Shown in pieces: positions 18,629-27,759 of a stretch of 64,000 nt of DNA (position 1 is the first letter of the stretch; each line of letters opens with the position of its first letter). Source of the stretch: Bacteroidales bacterium. Its GTDB lineage: Bacteria > Bacteroidota > Bacteroidia > Bacteroidales > JAUNSR01. The notes under the pieces were generated by a model. It was not told the DNA's origin. It was given only the letters and a program-made list of their open reading frames with translations, and made no database searches. The stretch lies in assembly GCA_030539115.1 (NCBI GenBank), contig JAUNSR010000016.1, forward strand, positions 1-64,000, written 5' to 3'. The position numbers and the translations under genes are program-made.

Positions 18629-20152
18629 ATGTCTGAGAGCAAGAGAATTAAAACCGCATTGGTTTCTGTTTATCACAAAGATGGCTTAGAAGAGATTTTA
18701 AAAAAACTTCATCAAGAGGGTGTAAGTTTTATCTCTACAGGTGGAACACAAGAATTCATCGAATCATTAGGAATGCCTTGTGGCGCAGTTGAAGATCTAA
18801 CTTCATATCCTTCCATATTGGGAGGAAGAGTAAAAACACTCCATCCAAAAATTTTTGGAGGTATTCTTTGCCGTAGAGAAAACGATAGTGATCTTGCGCA
18901 GATTGCACAATATGAAATTCCGGAGATTGACTTGGTTATTGTTGATTTGTATCCATTTGTTGACACTGTTGCTTCAGGAGCAGATGACAAGTCTATTATA
19001 GAAAAGATTGATATAGGTGGTATTTCCTTGATTCGTGCTGCTGCAAAAAATCATAAAGATGTTGTTATTGTTGCTTCAAAATCACAATATGATGCTTTGG
19101 CAACAATCCTTAACGAGAAAGGTGCTCAAACAACCCTTGAAGATAGAAAATGGTTTGCCAAAGAGGCTTTTGCTGTCTCTTCAGGTTACGATACAGCAAT
19201 CTTTAATTGGTTTGACAACAACGAAGGAAGTTCTTTGCGCCTTGCTGCTGACAATGCCAAGATTTTAAGATATGGAGAGAACCCTCATCAAAAAGGTGTT
19301 TTCTATGGCAATTTTGAAGATATGTTTGAACAGCTTCAAGGCAAGGAGATATCCTACAACAATCTTCTTGATATTGATGCTGCTGTTTCCTTGATTTCAG
19401 AATTTGATGAACTAACTTTTGCAATATTAAAGCATAACAATGCATGTGGCTTAGCATCACGCTCTTCAATGGTTGAGGCTTATAAAGCTGCCTTTGCGGG
19501 TGATACTTTGTCAGCTTTTGGCGGCGTTTTGGTTACCAATGGCGTTGTTGACAAGGCAACAGCTGAAGCAATGAACAGTTTGTTCTTTGAAATAATCATT
19601 GCTCCTGACTATGATCTTGATGCATTGGAAATTCTTTCCTCAAAGAAAAATAGAATTATTCTTATTCAGAAAAAAGCTTTCCAGCCCGTTAAACAATGTC
19701 GTACTCTTTTGAACGGAGTTCTTGTTCAGGACAAAGATACGCATATTGAAAAAGCTGAAGAATTGAAAGTTGTTACTGAAAAGGCTCCTTCAGAAAAAGA
19801 AATTGAAGACATGCTTTTTGCAAACAAAATTGTGAAAAACTCAAAATCCAATGCTATTGTTCTTGCTAAGGACAAAACATTGTGTGCAAGCGGTGTTGGA
19901 CAGACATCCAGGGTTGATGCTCTTTTACATGCAATCGATAAGGCAAAAAACTTCGGTTTTGATTTAAATGGAGCTGTTATGGCTTCTGATGCTTTCTTCC
20001 CTTTCCCTGATTGTGTCGAATTTGCAAAGAAAGCCGGCGTTACTTCAGTCATCCAGCCGGGTGGCTCTATTAATGACAAGTTATCGATAGCATATTGCAA
20101 CGAAAATGATGTTGCAATGGTTACTACCGGTATTAGACATTTTAAACATTAA
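18629..20152 (+). CDS. purH: Bifunctional AICAR formyltransferase / IMP cyclohydrolase
   Basis: Catalyses the last two steps of purine synthesis to IMP. The N-terminal MGS-like cyclohydrolase domain shows ALVSVYHKDGL, STGGTQEF, GGRVKTLHPKI; the formyltransferase domain shows LRYGENPHQKG, LKHNNACGLA, SAFGGVL and the C-terminal SDAFFPFPDC with IQPGGS. The ATG at 18629 gives 507 residues, close to the family length, and is supported by the promoter position. The mreB start follows 12 nt after the stop, so purH leads the cell-shape operon, an arrangement known in Bacteroidota. Very secure. Confidence 0.97.
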   Translation: MSESKRIKTALVSVYHKDGLEEILKKLHQEGVSFISTGGTQEFIESLGMPCGAVEDLTSYPSILGGRVKTLHPKIFGGILCRRENDSDLAQIAQYEIPEIDLVIVDLYPFVDTVASGADDKSIIEKIDIGGISLIRAAAKNHKDVVIVASKSQYDALATILNEKGAQTTLEDRKWFAKEAFAVSSGYDTAIFNWFDNNEGSSLRLAADNAKILRYGENPHQKGVFYGNFEDMFEQLQGKEISYNNLLDIDAAVSLISEFDELTFAILKHNNACGLASRSSMVEAYKAAFAGDTLSAFGGVLVTNGVVDKATAEAMNSLFFEIIIAPDYDLDALEILSSKKNRIILIQKKAFQPVKQCRTLLNGVLVQDKDTHIEKAEELKVVTEKAPSEKEIEDMLFANKIVKNSKSNAIVLAKDKTLCASGVGQTSRVDALLHAIDKAKNFGFDLNGAVMASDAFFPFPDCVEFAKKAGVTSVIQPGGSINDKLSIAYCNENDVAMVTTGIRHFKH

Positions 20153-20164
20153 GAAAATTTCAAA

Positions 20165-21184
20165 ATGGGATTATTCTCTTTTACACAGGAAATAGCAATT
20201 GACCTTGGTACTGCAAATACAATTATTATCCATAATGGAAAGATTGTTGTCAATGCTCCATCTATTGTAGCATTAGACAGACGTACTGACAAGTTGCTTG
20301 CTGTTGGTGACCGAGCACAACAAATGCATGGCAAGACTCATGAGAACATTCGCACTATCCGTCCTTTAAGAGACGGAGTAATTGCGGATTTCTACGCTGC
20401 AGAGCAAATGATTCGCGGTATGGTAAAGATGGCTTTCAAAACAAGCCGTTGGTTTTCACCATCACTACGTCTTGTCGTATGCATTCCTTCGGGCAGTACG
20501 GAGGTTGAAATTCGTGCTGTCAGGGACTCAAGCGAGCATGCAGGCGGTCGTGATGTATATATGATTTATGAACCGATGGCTGCCGCCCTTGGTATCGGTC
20601 TTGACGTTGAGGCACCTGAAGGAAATATGATAGTAGATATAGGAGGTGGCTCTACAGAGATTGCTGTAATCTCTCTTGGTGGAATTGTTTCAAATAAATC
20701 TATCCGTATTGCGGGTGATGATTTGACAGCTGATATTCAAGAATATATGCGTCGTCAGCATAACATAAAGGTCGGTGAGCGAACTGCGGAACTTATAAAG
20801 ATAAATGTCGGTTCTGCCATGACTGAGCTTGAAAATCCACCTGAAGATTATGTAGTTCATGGACCAAATCAGATGACAGCACTGCCAATGGAGGTACCTA
20901 TTTCTTATCAAGAGATAGCTCATTGTATAGAAAAATCTATTTCCAAGATTGAAGCAGCCGTTCTAAGTGCATTGGAGGGTACTCCTCCCGAACTTTATGC
21001 CGATATAGTAAGAAATGGTATTTATCTTGCTGGCGGAGGCGCTTTGCTTAGAGGATTGGACAAGCGTCTTAGAGATAAGATAGGCATTCCGTTCCACATT
21101 GCAGAGGATCCGTTGCTGGCTGTTGCAAAAGGAACGGGAATTGCACTGAAGAATATTGACAAATTCTCATTCTTGATTAGATAA
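20165..21184 (+). CDS. mreB: Rod shape-determining protein MreB
   Basis: Bacterial actin that forms membrane-associated filaments and steers lateral wall synthesis. The protein (339 residues) has the phosphate 1 loop IAIDLGTANT, PRxI-type IRPLRDGVIADF, the phosphate 2 motif IVDIGGGSTEIAVISLGG, and the adenosine motif LAGGGALLRGL. An N-terminal MGLFSF peptide is suited to membrane binding. First of five cell-shape genes in one operon (mreBCD-mrdA-rodA). Very secure. Confidence 0.98.
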   Translation: MGLFSFTQEIAIDLGTANTIIIHNGKIVVNAPSIVALDRRTDKLLAVGDRAQQMHGKTHENIRTIRPLRDGVIADFYAAEQMIRGMVKMAFKTSRWFSPSLRLVVCIPSGSTEVEIRAVRDSSEHAGGRDVYMIYEPMAAALGIGLDVEAPEGNMIVDIGGGSTEIAVISLGGIVSNKSIRIAGDDLTADIQEYMRRQHNIKVGERTAELIKINVGSAMTELENPPEDYVVHGPNQMTALPMEVPISYQEIAHCIEKSISKIEAAVLSALEGTPPELYADIVRNGIYLAGGGALLRGLDKRLRDKIGIPFHIAEDPLLAVAKGTGIALKNIDKFSFLIR

Positions 21185-21288
21185 AAAAGAATTCATATAC
21201 AAGGGGGCTTTCTCATAATGGTTTTTTTTATGAAATACTATTTTGAGTTGCCCTTTTGTTTTTTAATTATTACAGGCATGTCATTTTT

Positions 21289-22116
21289 ATGCGTAATCTG
21301 ATTCAGTTTTTTGTTAAGCATTCTTCTTTTTTCGTATTTCTTTTCTTTGCAATAATAAGTTTTGTTTTACTGATTCGTTTTAATTCCTACCATCAGAGTG
21401 TATTTTTCAGCAGTGCAAATTCTATGGTTGCCAATGTGTACTCCATATCAGGAGATATCTCAAGCTATTTTGGATTAAAACAAGTCAATGAGGACCTTTT
21501 GGAAAGAAACCTCTATCTGGAAAAGAAGCTGCTTGTCCTTCAGGAGATGCTCGATGAAAATAATATTCAGTCCGAGCTTGCCGATGAAGATTTAAAGTAT
21601 GATTTTATCCCTGCACAGGTTATTAATAACAGTGTTACAAAAATCAAAAACTACATAACTCTAAATAAGGGTGTTAAAGACAGCGTTGAGGTAGGGATGG
21701 GTGTCGCCGATCAAAATGGCATTATTGGAATTGTAGCTTTGGTCAGTGACCATTTTGCTGTTGTCAATTCTATTCTTAATCCCAAATGGTCTTTAAGTGC
21801 AAAGGTGCTTGGAAGCGACTATTTTGGCTCATTGGTTTGGGACGGTGAGAACTCCCAATATGCAGTTCTTGAGGAGCTGCCACGCCATGTGGAGTTTGAA
21901 AAAGGAGACACCATTATTACCAGTGGCTTTTCAACTGCTTTCCCGGAGGGACTTCCCGTTGGAATTGTTGAAGGCTACAACAGACAAAAAAACGACAATT
22001 TTTATTCTGTCAAAGTGAAGCTTTTTGCCGACTTTAATAGATTGAAAAGCGTCAGGGTTATTAAAAACAAAGACAGTAAAGAGCAACTAAATATTGAAAA
22101 GGAGGTGAATAATTAA
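21289..22116 (+). CDS. mreC: Rod shape-determining protein MreC
   Basis: Periplasmic scaffold of the elongasome that binds PBP2. Start at ATG 21289 (MRNLIQFFVKHSSFF); an upstream TTG at 21256 only adds 11 residues. One membrane helix (residues ~11-32), a coiled coil (ERNLYLEKKLLVLQEML) and the two beta-barrel domains with INNSVTKIKNYITLNKG, GMGVADQNGIIGIV and FPEGLPVGIVEGY. 275 residues, usual size. Situated 104 nt after mreB and 2 nt before mreD. Confidence 0.95.
   Translation: MRNLIQFFVKHSSFFVFLFFAIISFVLLIRFNSYHQSVFFSSANSMVANVYSISGDISSYFGLKQVNEDLLERNLYLEKKLLVLQEMLDENNIQSELADEDLKYDFIPAQVINNSVTKIKNYITLNKGVKDSVEVGMGVADQNGIIGIVALVSDHFAVVNSILNPKWSLSAKVLGSDYFGSLVWDGENSQYAVLEELPRHVEFEKGDTIITSGFSTAFPEGLPVGIVEGYNRQKNDNFYSVKVKLFADFNRLKSVRVIKNKDSKEQLNIEKEVNN
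22099..22108 (+). promoter_or_regulatory. Unusually strong Shine-Dalgarno sequence before mreD
   Basis: AAGGAGGTGA is a full match to the anti-SD of 16S rRNA, 10 nt before the mreD ATG at 22119, and lies within the last codons of mreC. Strong SD motifs are rare in Bacteroidota. Confidence 0.7.
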
Positions 22117-22118
22117 TT

Positions 22119-22622
22119 ATGCGTGAGCTTGTACAATATATATTCCTGTTTGTCGCTCTTTTATTATTGCAAGTATTTGTACTTAATAATATCCACATAG
22201 CCGGATGGGCGACTCCTTTTCTATATATCCTGTTCTTTTTGAAGCTGCCAACAGAGATGTCACGAAATTGGAGCATTACGTTAGGTTTCATCTTTGGGCT
22301 GATAATTGATTTGTTTTCAAATACTCCCGGCTTATTTGCACTGTCAACCGCCTTTCTTGCTTTTTTAAGAAATCCGTTGATATATCTTTATGTGCCAAAA
22401 GATGATGTGAAGAATGGCGCACCGAGTTATCAAACTATTGGTATCGGCGCTTTTTTAAAGTTTGCCATTACTGCATCTTTGATTTTTTGCTTCACAATTT
22501 TCTTTGTTGAATCATTCTCTCTTTTTAATCTTAAACTCCTATTATTGAAAATCGTAACAAGCACGATACTTACTTTTATACTTATAATTAGTATTGAAAG
22601 CATAAAACCTATCAATAAGTGA
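22119..22622 (+). CDS. mreD: Rod shape-determining protein MreD
   Basis: A 167-residue inner-membrane protein with about five hydrophobic helices (for example YIFLFVALLLLQVFVL, ITLGFIFGLIIDLFS, FAITASLIFCFTIFFV, ILTFILIISIESI). It matches MreD in size and by position between mreC and mrdA. The sequence itself is poorly conserved, so the call rests largely on context plus the GxxxGLxxDLFS motif, which is typical. Preceded by a very strong Shine-Dalgarno motif; its stop TGA overlaps the GTG start of mrdA. Confidence 0.9.
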   Translation: MRELVQYIFLFVALLLLQVFVLNNIHIAGWATPFLYILFFLKLPTEMSRNWSITLGFIFGLIIDLFSNTPGLFALSTAFLAFLRNPLIYLYVPKDDVKNGAPSYQTIGIGAFLKFAITASLIFCFTIFFVESFSLFNLKLLLLKIVTSTILTFILIISIESIKPINK

Positions 22623-24475
22623 GAAAAAATTACGAACTGGAAAAAAGAAAATATCTTATCTCAGGAGGCGCACTTCTGATAGTAATGATATACATTATAA
22701 GGCTTTTTACATTGCAGGTGCTCGACAGCGACTATAAACGTTTTGCCGACAGTAATGCTTTTCTAAAAAAAACTATCTATCCTTCAAGAGGAATGATTTA
22801 TGATAGAAACGGCAAACTCCTTGTTTTCAATCAGCCTGCCTATGATTTAATGATGGTGATGAGGGAGATTCAAACTTTTGACACTCTCGAGTTTTGTAAT
22901 ACTATTAATATCTCCAAGGAACAATTTGACCAAAGAATTAAGGATGTTAAAAATAAAAGAAAAAATCCGGGCTATTCATCCTATACTCCTCAGGTGTTTA
23001 TGACACAGCTTTCTGGCAAAGATTATGGAATACTTCAGGAGAAGCTGTATAAATTCCCCGGTTTTTATATCCAGAACAGAACTATCCGTCAATATAATTT
23101 TGCAACTGCTCCCAATATATTAGGAAATATTAGAGAGGTTAAAGCCTCGGAAATAGAAAAAGACCCTTATTATACTCCGGGAGACTATACGGGTGACCTT
23201 GGCGTCGAGATGTCTTACGAGAAATATCTCAGGGGAGAAAAAGGAGTTGAAATTCTTCTTCGTGATGCTCATGGACGTGTAAAGGGAAGATATGAAGATG
23301 GTCAGTACGATATGTCTCCTATTGCAGGAAGAAATCTAAAATTAAGCATAGATGTGGAACTTCAGCAATATGCCGATTCTCTTATGCAAAACAAAATCGG
23401 AGCTGTTGTGGCAATAGACCCGTCCACAGGAGAAATCCTTGCAATGGTATCTGCCCCATCTTATAATCCTGCTGATCTTATTGGCCGTGAAAGGGGTAAA
23501 AACTATTATAAATTGACAAAAGATCCATATTTGCCTTTGTTTGACAGAACTATTACTGCAACATATCCTCCGGGCTCTACATTTAAGCCTACTCAAGGGT
23601 TAATCGGACTTCAAGAGGGAGTAATTACCGAATCTACATCTTTTGGTTGCAGCATGGGTTACCATGTTGGAAATTTCCGTCTTGGATGCCATTCTCATGC
23701 TTCCCCTCTTTCTGTTGTTCCTGCTATTGCAACATCGTGTAATGCATTCTTTTGTGCTACATTTAGAGCAGTTGTCGATAACAAAAAGAAGTATTCGACA
23801 GTTCAAGAGGGTTTTGACAAATGGAAAGACTATATGGTGTCAATGGGTTATGGATATAAACTCGGTATAGACCTTCCCAATGAGAGTCGCGGGCTTATTC
23901 CAAATAGTAAATACTATAATAAATATAAAACAGATAGATGGAAGTCTCTTAATGTAGTCTCTATAGCAATTGGACAGGGTGAAATTCAGGCTACCCCTCT
24001 TCAAATCGCAAACCTTGCGGCTACAATTGCAAACAGAGGATACTTTATTACTCCTCATGTAGTAAAAGAGATACAAGATACAGTACTTCCCGAAAAATAT
24101 TTGGAAAAACATTATCCAATGGTTGATAAAAAATATTATGAGATAATGGTTGAGGGAATGGCTGCCGCCGTTACAGGAGGTACCGTTAGAAGTGGCGCTA
24201 TTAAGGACATTGAAATGTGTGGAAAGACCGGTACAGCTCAAAATCCCCATGGTAGAGACCACTCAGTATTTATGGGTTTTGCTCCAAAAGACAATCCCAA
24301 AATTGCTATCTGTGTCTATGTGCCAAATGCGGGCTTCGGGGCAACATTTGGTGTTCCCATTGGGAGCCTTATTATAGAGAAGTATCTTAAGGGTTATATT
24401 CCTGAAGAAAGAAAATGGATTGAAACAAATATGTTCAATGCCAATACATTGATTTATAACAATTATAGAAAGTAA
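22619..24475 (+). CDS. mrdA: Penicillin-binding protein 2 (transpeptidase)
   Basis: Elongation-specific class B PBP cross-linking lateral peptidoglycan. A single N-terminal membrane helix (LISGGALLIVMIYIIRLFTL) is followed by the dimerisation domain (PSRGMIYDRNGKLLVFN) and the transpeptidase domain with the active-site S320-T-F-K323, an SCN motif (ATSCNAFF) and KTGT from K536. 618 residues, typical. It starts with GTG at 22619 in a 4-base overlap with mreD, which implies translational coupling. Confidence 0.97.
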   Translation: MRKNYELEKRKYLISGGALLIVMIYIIRLFTLQVLDSDYKRFADSNAFLKKTIYPSRGMIYDRNGKLLVFNQPAYDLMMVMREIQTFDTLEFCNTINISKEQFDQRIKDVKNKRKNPGYSSYTPQVFMTQLSGKDYGILQEKLYKFPGFYIQNRTIRQYNFATAPNILGNIREVKASEIEKDPYYTPGDYTGDLGVEMSYEKYLRGEKGVEILLRDAHGRVKGRYEDGQYDMSPIAGRNLKLSIDVELQQYADSLMQNKIGAVVAIDPSTGEILAMVSAPSYNPADLIGRERGKNYYKLTKDPYLPLFDRTITATYPPGSTFKPTQGLIGLQEGVITESTSFGCSMGYHVGNFRLGCHSHASPLSVVPAIATSCNAFFCATFRAVVDNKKKYSTVQEGFDKWKDYMVSMGYGYKLGIDLPNESRGLIPNSKYYNKYKTDRWKSLNVVSIAIGQGEIQATPLQIANLAATIANRGYFITPHVVKEIQDTVLPEKYLEKHYPMVDKKYYEIMVEGMAAAVTGGTVRSGAIKDIEMCGKTGTAQNPHGRDHSVFMGFAPKDNPKIAICVYVPNAGFGATFGVPIGSLIIEKYLKGYIPEERKWIETNMFNANTLIYNNYRK

Positions 24476-24479
24476 CATA

Positions 24480-25928
24480 GTGAGATCACGTGCTGTTAAT
24501 ATATGGAGGAGTTTAGACTGGTGGGTCATTGCTATCTACGCAGTTATGGTTTTTGCCGGTTGGGTAAGCATTTATGCCGCCAGCTACAATTATGATCACA
24601 CAAGCATCTTTGATTATGCCAGCCGTTCTGGAAAACAGTTGATTTGGATTTTCCTTGCCTTGGGACTCGGCGGATTTATTTTGCTTATAGATACAAGAAT
24701 CTTTGAGACCTATGCCCCCTTGATATATTTAGGCATGATAGCGCTGCTTGTCGTCACCATTTTTGTTGCTCCCGATGTTAAAGGTTCACGTTCCTGGCTC
24801 GTCTTGGGCCCTGTCAGCCTTCAGCCTGCAGAATTTGGCAAATTTTCTACCGCATTGATGCTTGCATGGCTTTTCAATACCTACAATTTTAAGTTTACAA
24901 ATGCAAAAAACTTTATTAAGGCGGTGCTAATTGTCATGGTGCCTTTCTTTCTTATCATCTTGCAAAAAGAGACCGGGTCTGCTCTTGTGTATTTGTCTTT
25001 TGTACTTGTTTTCTATCGTGAGGGAATGTCCGGACTTGTCATGATTGCAGGCATTGCCTCAATAATATTTTTTGTTATAGGAGTTAAATATGGTGGAGAT
25101 ATTGTCGGCATCAGCAATTTAGGTCCAAGTATTGTACTTCAGCTGATAATTTTGCTTGTTGAGGGGATGCTGTTCTTTTTTACTGAAAATAGAAATGCGG
25201 CTAAATATCTTCTTCTTGCCCAAAGCGTTATTTTTGGTATATGCTATTTGATTAATATCTGGTTTCCTATAGACTTTGTTTATGTCGGAATCTTTATGTG
25301 TGCTGCAACATTAATTTATGTGCTCCTTCTGTACATTCAAACCAGATACAGCAAATATTTGGTTATCGGATTGTTTACAGCCTTTTTTGTCGGATTTCTT
25401 TTCTCTGTGGAATATGCATTTAATAATGTATTGGAACCTCATCAACAAATAAGAATTAAAGTTGCTCTTGGTATGGAGGATGATCCCCGTGGAGCAGGCT
25501 ACAATGTAAACCAGGCAAAAATTGCAATTGGTTCGGGTGGCTTGTTTGGTAAAGGATTGCTCAATGGAACACAAACCAAACTTAAGTATGTTCCCGAACA
25601 GGATACCGATTTCATTTTCTGCACTATTGGCGAAGAGGAGGGATTTGTAGGGTCTGTTTTTGTGCTTTTGCTTTTCACGGCATTGATTTTAAGACTTATC
25701 CATCTTGCCGAGAGACAGCGTTCTATATTTTCAAGAGTTTATGGCTATTGCGTGGTCTCTGTTTTTTTGTTTCATCTATTCATAAATGTTGGAATGGTGA
25801 TTGGACTATGCCCTGTTATAGGCATACCGTTGCCTTTATTTAGTTATGGAGGTTCCGGGCTGTGGTCATTCTCAATTCTTTTGTTCATATTCCTTCGTCT
25901 TGATGCATCAAGACTTGAAAAATATTAA
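24480..25928 (+). CDS. rodA: Peptidoglycan glycosyltransferase RodA
   Basis: SEDS-family polymerase that works with PBP2. The 482-residue protein has about ten membrane helices, with family motifs WLVLGPVSLQPAEFGK, GFLFSVEYAF and the C-terminal IGLCPVIGIPLPLFSYGGSG. GTG start at 24480, 4 nt after mrdA. It is longer than E. coli RodA (370) because of an extended central region (residues ~180-280, two extra hydrophobic segments), as is common in Bacteroidota. Last gene of the operon; a terminator follows immediately. Confidence 0.96.
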   Translation: MRSRAVNIWRSLDWWVIAIYAVMVFAGWVSIYAASYNYDHTSIFDYASRSGKQLIWIFLALGLGGFILLIDTRIFETYAPLIYLGMIALLVVTIFVAPDVKGSRSWLVLGPVSLQPAEFGKFSTALMLAWLFNTYNFKFTNAKNFIKAVLIVMVPFFLIILQKETGSALVYLSFVLVFYREGMSGLVMIAGIASIIFFVIGVKYGGDIVGISNLGPSIVLQLIILLVEGMLFFFTENRNAAKYLLLAQSVIFGICYLINIWFPIDFVYVGIFMCAATLIYVLLLYIQTRYSKYLVIGLFTAFFVGFLFSVEYAFNNVLEPHQQIRIKVALGMEDDPRGAGYNVNQAKIAIGSGGLFGKGLLNGTQTKLKYVPEQDTDFIFCTIGEEEGFVGSVFVLLLFTALILRLIHLAERQRSIFSRVYGYCVVSVFLFHLFINVGMVIGLCPVIGIPLPLFSYGGSGLWSFSILLFIFLRLDASRLEKY

Positions 25929-25972
25929 AAAAAAGGATATGGTTTATTTGCAGTAAATCATATCCTTTTTTC
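25929..25972. terminator. Bidirectional terminator between rodA and the GntR gene
   Basis: AAAAAGGATATG pairs with CATATCCTTTTT between convergent genes; both flanks supply T-runs. Confidence 0.85.
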
Positions 25973-25994
25973 TTTATAATATTGCTTCTTTACA

Positions 25995-26990
25995 TTATAA
26001 AGTTGACCTTTGAGCAAAATAGAATTCATTTTCTATTTTTTCTTTCCTGTTGTTTATAATAATATCGCACAGATTTTTGCCAAGTTTTTCAAAATCAGTA
26101 GAAATAACACTTACTCCTCTGTTTAGAATTTTCCTTATAGGTGTATCATCAAAGCCTATCAACCCTATATCTTTGCCCAATTCCCAATTGTTTGAATATG
26201 CCTTCTCCATCACTCTCACCATGCACACATCTGAAACAACCAGATATGCTGCCCCTTTTACTATATCTTCATCATTCAGCGGATCGCATATTTCATACTT
26301 GAAGCCATAGTCATTGCAAAAATCTACATACCCTTTAATAATACTGTTTGGCGTAAACTGAAACTCCCTGTGTATCGATATTTTAAAAGAATTATATTTT
26401 CTTAAATCGGGAAGAGCCTTAACCAAAGAAGAATATGTCTGATGATAAAATGGCTGAACAATGGATGTATAATTGTTTTCTCTTGGCAAATCTCCATCTA
26501 CAAGTATTATTTTTTCCTGAGGAATATTTTTTATTATATCTGAAATGTCATTGTCAAAAAATGGCATGATAGCATAATGAGTGTAATTGCCTGCATTGTC
26601 CTCTATTAGCCTTTTGAATAATTTTAGATTATGATAATGAAAATGTACATCCACCAACGCCCTTTCTCCAATGCTATCTACAAAAGATTTATAAAAAACC
26701 TCTTTATAGGGTCTCATTGTATCCATTATTAAAAGTATATGGTATTTATGCTTTACATCGTTTGTCAATATATAAAACCCTTTTCCGGGAACAGAAACAA
26801 TATATCCCAATTCCCTTAGCTCATACAAAGACTTTATTACGGTATCTCTTGAAACATTCAATGATGATTGTAATTCATTTATCGATGGCAGCTTGTCATC
26901 GGTCTTTAAGATCCCTTTTTTTATATTCTCTATTATCGACTGAACCACGGATTTATATAACGGCATTTTCTTGTTTAAGTTGAATTCCAT
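25995..26990 (-). CDS. GntR-type transcription factor with LacI-like sensor domain
   Basis: A 331-residue regulator: N-terminal GntR winged helix (residues 1-75; LPSINELQSSLNVSRDTVIKSLYELRELGYI, then GKGFYI) fused to a periplasmic-binding-protein-like sensor (YHILLIMDTM, HYAIMPFFDND, KIILVDGD, DIGLIGFDDTPI). This architecture is used by sugar-responsive regulators in Bacteroidota such as fucose or arabinose regulators. It is divergent from the GH140 locus across 770 bp and could control it, or the mutarotase and fucP genes. Ligand unknown. Confidence 0.9.
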   Translation of the reverse strand: MEFNLNKKMPLYKSVVQSIIENIKKGILKTDDKLPSINELQSSLNVSRDTVIKSLYELRELGYIVSVPGKGFYILTNDVKHKYHILLIMDTMRPYKEVFYKSFVDSIGERALVDVHFHYHNLKLFKRLIEDNAGNYTHYAIMPFFDNDISDIIKNIPQEKIILVDGDLPRENNYTSIVQPFYHQTYSSLVKALPDLRKYNSFKISIHREFQFTPNSIIKGYVDFCNDYGFKYEICDPLNDEDIVKGAAYLVVSDVCMVRVMEKAYSNNWELGKDIGLIGFDDTPIRKILNRGVSVISTDFEKLGKNLCDIIINNRKEKIENEFYFAQRSTL

Positions 26991-27759
26991 ATTCCTTTAT
27001 CGATTATCGGCTCTTCTTTTTTGAATAATGTTGTAAATGAATAAAGTTGAGCATACCCAGTGTGCTCCTTTTATTGTGATAAGCTATCTGTTTCAATTGT
27101 AATGTGGTATATGAGATGATAAAAAATTATCAGCTAATGTCACATACTTTTCTTACATATCTCAAAATTAAAAAGTTAGTTTAAATATTCAATTAAATTG
27201 TTTTTTATTTATTATATGAAGCTCATCTATTCTGCTGACAATAAATTAATTTCCTTTGTCAATTTTTTTATTTTGATTGTCAAAAATGTAAAAATACACT
27301 AATATAAACAAATAAATACTATAATGTTTTATATAATATATTTAAGTGTTTGTTTTATTATACTTGAATGCACTACAAAAATTGATGGCAAAAATAAAAA
27401 AAATGCTGATCAAAATGTATGAATTGACGATATCATTTAGAAAAGTAATAATTTGAAAATATATATGTTATAATTAATATCAAGTTAATTAATTTATATA
27501 TTTGCATGAAACATAACAGTGCATAACAGATTAGGCAGTGAAAAACAGACTATTATTACCAATTATAATATTTGTTTAATATGTCTGCAACTGCGTGGAG
27601 GAAAGGAGGAACAAGAAAATACAAATTGGAGGAATGTCAAGTATATTGCCATTGGAGATTAGGAAACCGAAATGTCCTGTTACTCAATAGTCTATTTATT
27701 AAATGAAAAGGCCTGTAAGTATAAAAAATATAATAAAACTGCCATAAAAACATATTATT
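26991..27759. other. Divergent regulatory region between the GntR gene and GH140
   Basis: 770 bp without a supportable gene. A -7 box TATATTTG at 27497-27504 would begin a 250-nt leader to the GH140 start. Within the leader, 27590-27665 is distinctly purine-rich (GGAGGAAAGGAGGAAC) compared with the surrounding A/T runs. A reading frame there gives WRNVKYIAIGD before a stop, which might be coding debris. No riboswitch class is recognised. Confidence 0.45.
27497..27504 (+). promoter_or_regulatory. Candidate -7 box for the GH140 operon
   Basis: TATATTTG matches TAnnTTTG; no clear -33 TTTG. Predicted leader about 250 nt. Confidence 0.4.
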
